From CANHEE01 sp049316985 (GTDB taxonomy: Bacteria; Bacteroidota; Bacteroidia; Chitinophagales; Saprospiraceae), in contig JBMOJB010000005.1 of the NCBI GenBank assembly GCA_049316985.1, forward strand, positions 3,901-67,900: a stretch of 64,000 nucleotides of DNA. The letters run 5' to 3'. The notes beneath the pieces were generated by a model. It was not told the origin of the DNA, did no database searches, and was given only the letters and a program-made list of their open reading frames with translations. Both the position numbers and the translations under genes were made by a program. Below are positions 25,685-33,207 of this stretch, piece by piece. The stretch's first letter is position 1. The number at the start of each line of letters is the position of its first letter.

Positions 25685-27916
25685 CTATTTAAGCAAACGA
25701 CGGGTAAGAACAGGTAATAAAAAAAGGTCGCTTATCAATGCACTTGCCAACGTAAAACTCATTAGTATTCCGACATTTTGACTAGGCGGATTCGATGAAA
25801 AAAGCATGACCAAAAAACCGAAAAATAAAATTACAGCAGTATGAATCATTGGCTTACCGACTTCCATCATCGTATGGTAAAGCGCATCGTCGGTGCTATC
25901 GCCTTTATCTTTAAACATTTTCAACTTACTTAAGGTATGGATAGTGTCATCTACTGCTATTCCGAAAATTACAGAAAATACTATCGAGACGCCAGCCTCG
26001 AGTTGAATCCCCAAGAAACCCATAAATCCACCGCATATGAATAGCGGGAAAAGATTGGGAATTAAGAAAATCAACATTACCCGCCACTCTCGAAAAATCA
26101 ATGCCATGAGAATAGAAATAATCAATACTGACCAAAACAAACTCGATATTGTGTTGTCTCGCACGTATTCACTGTTTCTATCGACCAACATACCCGTTCC
26201 GGTTCTTTTTACTTTTATTACATTGCTGTCGAGGTTGGATGTTATCCATTTATCAATGCGCTGCCCGATTTTTTTTATGCTGTCTGCCCCAAGATCATTC
26301 ATTCTTGTCGATATTCGGAGCTTCATCTTGTCTTTACTTTGCAAGACGTTCAGTGTATTTCCTGGCACCATTGCTTGGTATTGCCGTAGATTTTCAAAAA
26401 TTGTATCATTTTCAGGAAATGAGTATGACTTGACACTTCCTCCGTTGACCATCTGATTCAGACTTTTAATTACCGTATTCATCGACGTTATCGACTTAAT
26501 ACTGGAGATCGAATTTAGTTGATTTTCCAACTTATTCATTTCGGAAAGAACCTCGTAGTGATTAGTAGTGTAGGGCATTTGCGGGGAAATTACGTACTCA
26601 ACTGGTCTGAATCCGGCAAATTCTCTCTCAAAATACAAAAAATCTTCTGTTACTTTGGCGCCTCTCGGTAAATTGTCTTCAATTCTGTAATTGGTAGTTA
26701 TTTTGCTCATTCCATAGAAACTAATGAGCAAAATAAAAACACTGACAGCAGTGATAAGGCGGGTATGTCTTTTTGTAAAAAAATGAAAGAAGTGAATGGC
26801 ATTATCCCATTTCTTCGAGCTATCCGTAATTTTTACGATTTGATTAAGTTCGAAAAACGAAAGGCAGGCAGGTACAAAAATGATGGCAATGAGATAAGCG
26901 ACAGTTACTCCAATGGTAGCGTTGATACCAAAATCTGATATAGGTAGAATAAAATTACCCACCAAAGTCAAAAAACCAATCGCGGTAGTTGTGTAGGTCA
27001 GAAAAGTGGGAAGTGCCATATCGCGAATTGTCTTTCGGGTTGCAGCTTTCGCATCAAGTCCATTTTTTCGCTCGTCAATGTATTTTGACATGACATGAAT
27101 AACATCAAAAGTACCTAAGATCAACATTAAAACAGGGTACAACGAACCCAACACTGTGACCTCTCTTTTAAAAACACTAAGAATTCCCAGAAAAAGGAGG
27201 AGTCCCAGCAGTATTGCGCCCAGCGCAATAACCGAACCCCAGAATCGCTTAAAAATAACAACAATGACCAAACTCACCAGCAATCCGGCAATAAGTGTTG
27301 ATAATGCAACTTCCTTCCTGGTTAAGTCAACAATTTCTGCTTGAAAGTTTGACCTTCCCAATAACCTTGTTTTTTCAAAAGAGTATTGTGCGAGTAGATC
27401 ATTAACTCCATCAACCAACACACGAGCATGATCCAGTGTAATTTCAGGCTCTGTTTTCAGGAGAACGATCAAAGCTTTGCCATCAGCAGCGATCAAATTA
27501 CCTGAAAACCGCTGATCCTGAATCACCCGCAGACTATCGTCTTTGTATCTGTCCGGCTGGTCAAGATGTATGGCCGGAATACCTGACATTGCAAAAATCG
27601 TTTTGACCGGATAGGTAAATTTGGTAAGCGACTGTGCATCCTTTACTGAGGGCAATTGCTGCGCGCTCAGTGTAAACTGGTGAAAATTATGGAGGAAAAC
27701 GGAATCAAAAACACCCTGTTTCCTCTCTACCGAAACAAGAAGAAAATTGTCGTCCGTTTCGAAATCTTTTGTGAATTGTCTGTAATAATCCAACTCCTTA
27801 TCATTTGTCGGGAAAAACTGCTCAAAATCAAATGAAAACAGGAGTTTGGGCAAAACAAGGACACTGATCAGGCCAGAAATAAGAAAAACGGAGACAATAG
27901 CAAGGTTACGAATCAT
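25685..27916 (-). CDS. RND superfamily (MMPL-type) exporter
   Basis: 743 residues from ATG 27916; a TTG at 27958 would add 14 residues. Two homologous halves, each with one membrane segment, a large periplasmic loop and five membrane segments: VSVFLISGLISVLVLPKLL then STLIAGLLVSLVIVVIF and following; TAVSVFILLISFYGM then SSLFWSVLIISILMALIF and following. TFDVIHVMSKYIDERKNG and FGIAVDDTIHTLSKLKMFKDKG are the matching TM4 motifs with charged residues for proton relay. This is the hydrophobe/MMPL class of RND exporters that moves lipids or other hydrophobic compounds without AcrA or TolC partners. The cargo is unknown; no partner gene is adjacent. Confidence 0.88.
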   Translation of the reverse strand: MIRNLAIVSVFLISGLISVLVLPKLLFSFDFEQFFPTNDKELDYYRQFTKDFETDDNFLLVSVERKQGVFDSVFLHNFHQFTLSAQQLPSVKDAQSLTKFTYPVKTIFAMSGIPAIHLDQPDRYKDDSLRVIQDQRFSGNLIAADGKALIVLLKTEPEITLDHARVLVDGVNDLLAQYSFEKTRLLGRSNFQAEIVDLTRKEVALSTLIAGLLVSLVIVVIFKRFWGSVIALGAILLGLLLFLGILSVFKREVTVLGSLYPVLMLILGTFDVIHVMSKYIDERKNGLDAKAATRKTIRDMALPTFLTYTTTAIGFLTLVGNFILPISDFGINATIGVTVAYLIAIIFVPACLSFFELNQIVKITDSSKKWDNAIHFFHFFTKRHTRLITAVSVFILLISFYGMSKITTNYRIEDNLPRGAKVTEDFLYFEREFAGFRPVEYVISPQMPYTTNHYEVLSEMNKLENQLNSISSIKSITSMNTVIKSLNQMVNGGSVKSYSFPENDTIFENLRQYQAMVPGNTLNVLQSKDKMKLRISTRMNDLGADSIKKIGQRIDKWITSNLDSNVIKVKRTGTGMLVDRNSEYVRDNTISSLFWSVLIISILMALIFREWRVMLIFLIPNLFPLFICGGFMGFLGIQLEAGVSIVFSVIFGIAVDDTIHTLSKLKMFKDKGDSTDDALYHTMMEVGKPMIHTAVILFFGFLVMLFSSNPPSQNVGILMSFTLASALISDLFLLPVLTRRLLK

Positions 27917-28488
27917 AATTTTAAAAATGTGCTTACAAACCAAACTTTTTTGTTGCAACTAGGTATAATAAGAGTCACAACAAAATTTTATTCGAAAAGT
28001 TATTTTTATAAGGCAAAAAAGAGACTGGCATTTTTAAAAATAGAGGCAAACGAATAGGTTAAAAGCAAACAATACAAAAATAATTCACAGATATAAAAAA
28101 TAAGCAGAAAAAAATTTGAAATAGCGAAGAATTCTTCTTTTCTTTGCAGAGTTTTCCTCAAATTTCAACTTACGCTGAAAAGCCTGGGATTCAAAGCTTG
28201 CGAGCTTCCTTTTTATAATCTGCTGACACATTTACCAATGTTTTAGAATTATTTTTTTCGGTGCTATTTACTTGCCAAAACGAGTACTAATTTTCAAATT
28301 ATTTACTACTACACAATATCAAACTAATAAAATGTAATGTGTTAGGTTTCTGAGTTTCTCGGAAATCGAATCATTACAACGGAAACCTTTTCAATTTATC
28401 GTTGAAAATTTGAACTTCGGATTAAAACAGCCCTTGGCTTCTCCGACGAATTTTCAACCTTGGCACTGAGCCGACAATTAAAAATTAA
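27917..28488. other. Long AT-rich intergenic region
   Basis: About 570 bases without a convincing gene between the exporter and TPR genes. It contains a perfect 12-base palindrome GAAGAATTCTTC near 28127-28138, a weak TTTTCTTTG box at 28139-28146 (T instead of the consensus A), and a small hairpin AAGCT-TGCG-AGCTT near 28193-28207 followed by CCTTTTTA. No tRNA or known riboswitch was recognised. Confidence 0.5.
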
Positions 28489-29487
28489 ATGTTTTACAAA
28501 GCCATTTTTAGAGGTAATTTTCAATTTGGAAATCAACGGAGTTATGAAAAAGTTGTGCAGGCTTATCACCATAAAGTTGAAATCTTGTATAAAGGTGACG
28601 TACTGCTCAAACCTGAGCAATTGTTCATCGAAGAATCATACAGTTTGAATTTGGCGAATGTCGTTGTACTTGGCTCAGAAAAAAGTGTCAAAAACACTGC
28701 ATATCTCTTGGAAACTTTGTCCCAGTTTGCATTATCCGGCCAAGCATGGTGTTGGATGGTCAATGAAGGGAAGTCTTTGTTTTCAATGCACATCTATCCT
28801 TCTGCCGATAAAACACCGGTGATGGCTTATATGGAAGGTTACCAATTATCAAAAGAGCCGGGTAAAGAAGAAGAGGCGCTTAGTAAATTTAATCAAGCCG
28901 TCGAAATATTTGACCGCCATTGGACTGCATTGGAAAGAAGGGGTTATGTTCATATGTTAATGAGAAATTTTGACAATGCATTACACAGCTTCAAGGAAAG
29001 TGTGGCCATTCATCCTGATCAAGCAGATGCTTATTCTGGAATGGCAAGAGTTTACATGCAATTGGGACAATGGAAGTCAGCGATAGAAATGTTAGATAAA
29101 GCTATAAAAAATTCAGTCCCTCATCAAACCATATACTGGCAGTCACGACGTATAAAAGGAGAATGTTTGGTACATCTTGAAGAATACGACAAAGCGCATT
29201 TTGAGCTTAGCCTGTGTGTTAAACGGCACTTTATTCACTCTGACCCCAATTTCGCCTGGAGAAAAAGTGCATTGCTGTATTTCAGTCGTGTTCTTTTTGA
29301 ACAAAAGAAAGAAAAGGAAGCGATGGAAATATTCAATAAAGCCATGGAAATTCAAGACGCACTTGAACCCGTTTTTACCGGCAAACAAACTTTGTTCTTC
29401 GAATATATGATGAACTCAAGTGGAAGAAAAAACAAGTCCGCTGATGAAAAAAACAATAATTCTATTTCAGTTGTCTTAAAAAACTAG
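28489..29487 (+). CDS. TPR-repeat protein of unknown function
   Basis: 332 residues, no signal peptide. An in-frame stop codon immediately precedes ATG 28489, fixing the start. Residues 1-115 form a domain I do not recognise (FYKAIFRGNFQFGNQRSYEK, then GEAWCWMVNEG-like aromatic segment). Residues about 120-310 contain tetratricopeptide-like helices: EEALSKFNQAVEIF, FDNALHSFKESVAIHPD, QADAYSGMARVYMQLGQWKSAIEMLDKAI, EEYDKAHFELSLCV, EKEAMEIFNKAMEIQ. TPRs mediate protein contacts, so an adaptor role in the cytoplasm is plausible but unproven. It is an isolated gene with a long non-coding region upstream and a terminator downstream. Confidence 0.75.
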   Translation: MFYKAIFRGNFQFGNQRSYEKVVQAYHHKVEILYKGDVLLKPEQLFIEESYSLNLANVVVLGSEKSVKNTAYLLETLSQFALSGQAWCWMVNEGKSLFSMHIYPSADKTPVMAYMEGYQLSKEPGKEEEALSKFNQAVEIFDRHWTALERRGYVHMLMRNFDNALHSFKESVAIHPDQADAYSGMARVYMQLGQWKSAIEMLDKAIKNSVPHQTIYWQSRRIKGECLVHLEEYDKAHFELSLCVKRHFIHSDPNFAWRKSALLYFSRVLFEQKKEKEAMEIFNKAMEIQDALEPVFTGKQTLFFEYMMNSSGRKNKSADEKNNNSISVVLKN

Positions 29488-29515
29488 GGAATTTTACTGA
29501 TATTTCGCAAAAAAC

Positions 29516-29547
29516 TTGATTCAGTATAAAAAAAGCACGTATCTTTG
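29516..29547 (+). promoter_or_regulatory. Promoter of the L25 gene, inside a terminator
   Basis: TTG (29516-29518), 21 bases, TATCTTTG (29540-29547): near-ideal Bacteroidota -33/-7 pair. The -7 box forms the loop of the TPR-gene terminator hairpin. Predicted transcription start near 29553, giving a leader of about 55-60 bases. Confidence 0.7.
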
Positions 29548-29558
29548 CGTGCTTTTTT
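29528..29558 (+). terminator. Rho-independent terminator after the TPR gene
   Basis: AAAAAAGCACG (29529-29539) pairs with CGTGCTTTTTT, loop TATCTTTG, ending in a T-run. The loop is also the -7 box of the next gene. Confidence 0.8.
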
Positions 29559-29610
29559 AGTTTAAAATAAGTAAATTCTTTATTCTCAATCATTTATAAA
29601 CGTTTTAGCA

Positions 29611-30174
29611 ATGGCAAACGTAGTTATCAACGGTGTTTTACGTGATTCAACCGGAAAAAAATCTTCAAAATTGGCAAGAGCCAATGATGATGTTCCAGTT
29701 GTGATGTACGGCCCGAAAGAAGTAATTCACTTCACAGCGAAAGTTGCTGATTTCAAAACATTGATTTATACACCTGAATTCAAAATCGCAGAGGTTTTGG
29801 TTGGAGACAAAAAGTATAGAACAATTTTGAAAGCCAAGCAATTTCACCCAATCTCTGAAGCATTACTTCATGTGGATCTTTTGATCCTCACTGATGGTCA
29901 TCCGGTGAAATATGAAATTCCCGTGAATTTCGTAGGTTCTTCTCCAGGTGTGAAAGTAGGTGGTAAATTTGCGCATAAATTGCGCCGCATCAAAGTAAAA
30001 AGTCTTCCGGAGAACATGGTTACAGAATTAACTGCATCCATTTCATCTTTGGAACTAGGACAATCTTTGCGTGTTCGCGATATCGAAGTTACCGCTGGTA
30101 TTGAAATCATGAGTCAGCCTGCAACCCCGATTGCATCGGTAGAAATACCTCGTGCACTTCGTGGAAAGCAGTAG
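29611..30174 (+). CDS. rplY: 50S ribosomal protein L25 (CTC form)
   Basis: 187 residues: an N-terminal L25 domain that binds 5S rRNA (about 1-92; LRDSTGKKSSKLARANDDVPVVMYG, FHPISEALLHVDLL) followed by the TL5/CTC C-terminal beta domain (about 93-187; KYEIPVNFVGSSPGVKVGGKF, LRVRDIEVTAGIEIM). The two-domain form is general among non-enteric bacteria. The N-terminal loop that is usually GKxxARxLRxxGxVPAVVYG is slightly shortened and less basic here. In many Bacteroidota this gene lies next to prs and pth; here it stands alone between two terminators, driven by the promoter at 29516-29547. Confidence 0.93.
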   Translation: MANVVINGVLRDSTGKKSSKLARANDDVPVVMYGPKEVIHFTAKVADFKTLIYTPEFKIAEVLVGDKKYRTILKAKQFHPISEALLHVDLLILTDGHPVKYEIPVNFVGSSPGVKVGGKFAHKLRRIKVKSLPENMVTELTASISSLELGQSLRVRDIEVTAGIEIMSQPATPIASVEIPRALRGKQ

Positions 30175-30203
30175 GATTCTTTTCTAGTACTTTCACATAA
30201 TGA

Positions 30204-30243
30204 CAAACCCCAATATAGTCTAGACTGTATTGGGGGTTTTTTC
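30204..30243 (+). terminator. Rho-independent terminator after the L25 gene
   Basis: CCCCAATATAGTC pairs with GACTGTATTGGGG (13 positions, one T-G pair) with a tight 2-base loop, then a T-run. Strong; it may also end the opposing RicT transcript. Confidence 0.85.
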
Positions 30244-30264
30244 TTTTTACACTTTCAGACGAAT

Positions 30265-31866
30265 TTATGCTTTTTTATCAGTGTTGTCAGCTTTTGTATC
30301 GCCTCCTGCTCCGCTTTTATTCTTTTTATTCTTCCATTTATTCCTATTGTTTTTGCCGGGTACCGGATTAGTATCTGGCGTGCCCTCAGAATTAATCTGC
30401 GGCTTATCACTTACAGGAGGTCTGTTTTCAATCTTCTTCGGTTGCGGGTTAGGGTTTCTGTTTTCCCTATTTTCTTTGGGCTGCTGTGGCCGAACCACAT
30501 CTTGAGAGGTATCGGTCGGTGTTGACCTCCTGATTGGTTTGGCATCAAGATTCTCTTTAGGAGGATTAGGTTTTCTATTTTCCCTGCGATTATTTTCTCT
30601 TGGAACAAAAGGTTTGCGCTCCTGCCTGCCGCCAGGATTATTTTCAGAACCGGAAGCCTCTCTACTCTCTGCTTCTTTTGGTGACGCAGGACCCGTTTTT
30701 GGTTTATCGCGTTGGTCTTCTTTTCGATTATCTGGTTTTCTCTTTTTCTTTTTCTTCTTTTTTCTGTCACTCGGCAATTCCACAACTCCCGTTAAATCAC
30801 CATCAAAACCAACTTCTTCTTCTTCCTCCTCGACAAACTGTAAGGAAAGCAAATCAGCCGGCTTCTGAGCAGCCTTATTCATTTTCAAAACATCTTTAAC
30901 TTGCTCAATTTCCAAAGGATAAAATTTGCCTTTGCCGTGGTCCTTTTCATAACAATAGTACATCAAACCTTTAAAGATATCAGTCTTCATTAAGACGGCA
31001 TTGCCTTCCAAAGTTTGTATTCTGTCCGCTCTGGTAGGAAATTGTTCCAATGCGTCCATATATGTATCTAATTCATAATTTAAACAGCATTTCAAGCGAC
31101 CACACTGTCCAGAAAGTTTCGATTGATTGATTGCCAGATTTTGGTATCTCGCAGCAGTAGTTGAAACTGATTTAAAGTCAGTCAGCCAGGTAGAGCAGCA
31201 CAATTCTCGTCCACAAGGGCCCAAACCGCCGATTCTTGCAGATTCCTGCCTTGCTCCGATCTGCCTCATCTCAATCTTCACCTTGAACTCCTTTGCGTAT
31301 TCACGGATTAGTTCCCGAAAATCAACTCTTCCGTCAGCCGTGTAATAGAATGTTGCCTTTCTTTTGTCTCCCTGAAATTCAACATCACCGATTTTCATAT
31401 CTAGATTAAAACTGCGAGAAATCGCCCTTGCCTGAATCATAGTTGCCTTTTCCGCATCTCTCGACTCCTGTAACTTCTCCAAGTCTCGTTCATTGGCTTT
31501 CCTGATAATATTTGGTAGAATGGCGTTTTCCTTCACTCCTCGCTTTTTCATTTGAATTCGTACTAATTCACCTGATAAAGTAATTCTACCAACATCGTAA
31601 CCATTATTATCGGCTTCTACCAAAACCATATCGCCGGTACTCGCTCTTGATGAGGGTGGGTTTTTAAAAAATTCTTTTCGAGAACCGTTTTTAAAACTAA
31701 TCTCGACATTATCGTAACTATTGAAATCTTCAATGTCCAGGGCAGTTAACCAATCAAATGTGTTCATTCGGTTACAACCTCCTGTACTGCAACCATTACT
31801 GTTACAACCCGCTACCGTATCTCCTGCTTTACTTGTCGAACAAGTAGTACATCCTTTGCACGCCAT
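30265..31866 (-). CDS. PSP1/RicT-family regulatory iron-sulfur protein with long basic tail
   Basis: 533 residues. A Cys-rich N-terminus (Cys3, 6, 9, 21, 26, 31) precedes the PSP1 core (about 40-330). The core holds GPCGRELCC (Cys218, 223, 224) and QCGRLKCCL (Cys255, 260, 261), the Fe-S ligand candidates of the YaaT/RicT family. In Bacillus, RicT works with RicA and RicF in RNase Y-dependent RNA processing and development; those partners and their role have not been shown for this phylum. The last 180 residues are low-complexity and highly charged: an acidic EEEEEEVG run, a Lys run, then Asn/Arg/Pro/Lys-rich sequence, probably disordered and nucleic-acid binding. In other Bacteroidota this gene often neighbours gldH; here it does not. 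Confidence 0.88.
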   Translation of the reverse strand: MACKGCTTCSTSKAGDTVAGCNSNGCSTGGCNRMNTFDWLTALDIEDFNSYDNVEISFKNGSRKEFFKNPPSSRASTGDMVLVEADNNGYDVGRITLSGELVRIQMKKRGVKENAILPNIIRKANERDLEKLQESRDAEKATMIQARAISRSFNLDMKIGDVEFQGDKRKATFYYTADGRVDFRELIREYAKEFKVKIEMRQIGARQESARIGGLGPCGRELCCSTWLTDFKSVSTTAARYQNLAINQSKLSGQCGRLKCCLNYELDTYMDALEQFPTRADRIQTLEGNAVLMKTDIFKGLMYYCYEKDHGKGKFYPLEIEQVKDVLKMNKAAQKPADLLSLQFVEEEEEEVGFDGDLTGVVELPSDRKKKKKKKRKPDNRKEDQRDKPKTGPASPKEAESREASGSENNPGGRQERKPFVPRENNRRENRKPNPPKENLDAKPIRRSTPTDTSQDVVRPQQPKENRENRNPNPQPKKIENRPPVSDKPQINSEGTPDTNPVPGKNNRNKWKNKKNKSGAGGDTKADNTDKKA

Positions 31867-31959
31867 TATGTGATATATATGAAGGCAAAAAAGCCTTTTG
31901 AGTCAATTAAAAAAATTTCTTATTCCACAATCTGTCTAATAATAATACATCTTGGTTCG

Positions 31960-31967
31960 CAAATATA
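31960..31967 (-). promoter_or_regulatory. Bacteroidota -7 box for the RicT gene
   Basis: Minus-strand TATATTTG, about 94 bases before the ATG at 31866. No -33 TTG at good spacing. Confidence 0.4.
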
Positions 31968-32150
31968 CGTTTAAACAAATAAAAAGTTGATTTTAATAAC
32001 AAATTAAAATATTTTTATAACAGTTGAAAACTGGAACCAAGCCAAATAATTTGATTTTAATGAGGATTTCTAGCGTGCAATCTACACGCTCTACCGCGGC
32101 GTACGTGTCTCGAAATTTAGAAATATCTACAATGTTTTGGTGATTTTTTC

Positions 32151-32158
32151 TACCTTTG
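32151..32158 (+). promoter_or_regulatory. Bacteroidota -7 box for the PASTA gene (TACCTTTG)
   Basis: Exact TAnnTTTG 55 bases before ATG 32213. A TTG at 32137-32139 is only 11 bases away, too close for a standard -33 element. Confidence 0.45.
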
Positions 32159-32212
32159 CCATTCGAAACCTGCAGTAATCATTGGTTTTCTCATTGCAAA
32201 TCAAAGTAAATT

Positions 32213-33022
32213 ATGAAGATAATTAAAGAACTCTGGTTGTTTCTTAGCAGCGTCGTATTTATAAAAAATTGCCTTGGAGTAATCGCTTTTATCTTCGGTT
32301 TTATTTTTATTACCACCTATTGGCTCAAATGCTATACCGACCATGGTGAATCGCTTGCCGTGCCTAGTTTTATCGGCATGAGCCTTGAAGAGGCACAGAT
32401 AAAAGCGAAAAATAGAGGTTTTACTTTGGTTGTAAGTGATTCTACCTATCGACCCGGAATGCCTCCACATGTAATTTATGAACAAAATCCGAAAAATGGG
32501 AGGGTAAAAAAAGACAGAACTTTCTACCTGGCAATTACAAAAGCTATCCCGGATATCTTTGTCCTGCCCGATATCAACAATGGAATGGATGACTTTGAGA
32601 AATATGCAAAGAGACTCAAAGATCAGGAGATTAATGCCGAAATTGTCGCCAGAAAATACCATGAAATTCTCGAACCCAACACCATACTGGAGGTCATTTA
32701 CAAAGGCGACACAATCACGAAATTATTGCCAAATGGAATTGAAGTACACAAAGGAGAGTCTATACAGTTCGTGGTCTCAGAACGGGAAAACACAATTATG
32801 GAAATTCCTAATCTAATCTGCAAAAAAGTAGACGCCGCAAAATTCATTATCAATTCTTCAAATATCATCCTGGGAAACATCATTAAAGATAAATCAGTAA
32901 CCGATGAAGACCAGGCATATGTGTGGAAACAAGAACCTCCCTACCAAGAGGGTTCCTCGATTAGAATAGGCGAACAAATAACCATCTACATCACTGCAAA
33001 AGTTCCAAATGGATGCGAATAG
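32213..33022 (+). CDS. Membrane-anchored PASTA-domain protein
   Basis: 269 residues. One N-terminal membrane segment (VIAFIFGFIFITTYWL, about 22-38) and then three PASTA-like repeats: AVPSFIGMSLEEAQIKAKN to YLAIT (about 48-110), FVLPDINNGMDDFEKYAKRL to FVVSER (about 115-195), and MEIPNLICKKVDAAKFIINS to ITIYIT (about 200-263). PASTA domains bind peptidoglycan fragments or pack on penicillin-binding proteins and Ser/Thr kinases. This one has no kinase or transpeptidase domain, a form known in Bacteroidota, where it often lies near cell-wall genes. The periplasmic repeats suggest cell-wall sensing or scaffolding; that is inference. Confidence 0.87.
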   Translation: MKIIKELWLFLSSVVFIKNCLGVIAFIFGFIFITTYWLKCYTDHGESLAVPSFIGMSLEEAQIKAKNRGFTLVVSDSTYRPGMPPHVIYEQNPKNGRVKKDRTFYLAITKAIPDIFVLPDINNGMDDFEKYAKRLKDQEINAEIVARKYHEILEPNTILEVIYKGDTITKLLPNGIEVHKGESIQFVVSERENTIMEIPNLICKKVDAAKFIINSSNIILGNIIKDKSVTDEDQAYVWKQEPPYQEGSSIRIGEQITIYITAKVPNGCE

Positions 33023-33039
33023 TTAGAATTCGGCGTGTT

Positions 33040-33070
33040 AATTGTTAATGATTGCTTAGTCATAACAATT
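33040..33070. repeat. Imperfect dyad symmetry
   Basis: AATTGTTAATGA / TCATAACAATT, one bulged base, 8-base spacer, no following T-run. It may be a weak hairpin after the PASTA gene or an operator upstream of the T9SS cargo gene. Confidence 0.35.
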
Positions 33071-33207
33071 TACTGATAACTGCGTTATTTAAAAGCTACA
33101 AGATCAACTTTTTTAACTTTACAGCTTGATTGCTGCTTTAATTTCCTACTAATTGTAAATTTCTGTCAGCAATATTGAACTACTAAATCGCTTAATACTT
33201 TTTAAGA

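Larger units (their letters stand above)
31867..32212. other. Divergent intergenic region with nested hairpins
   Basis: 346 bases between the RicT and PASTA genes. It contains minus-strand box CAAATATA (31960-31967, TATATTTG), plus-strand box TACCTTTG (32151-32158), and between them a GC-rich patch with two mutually exclusive hairpins: AGCGTG (32072-32077)/CACGCT (32085-32090), and ACACG (32084-32088)/CGTGT (32104-32108) enclosing CCGCGG. No tRNA features. Confidence 0.5.
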
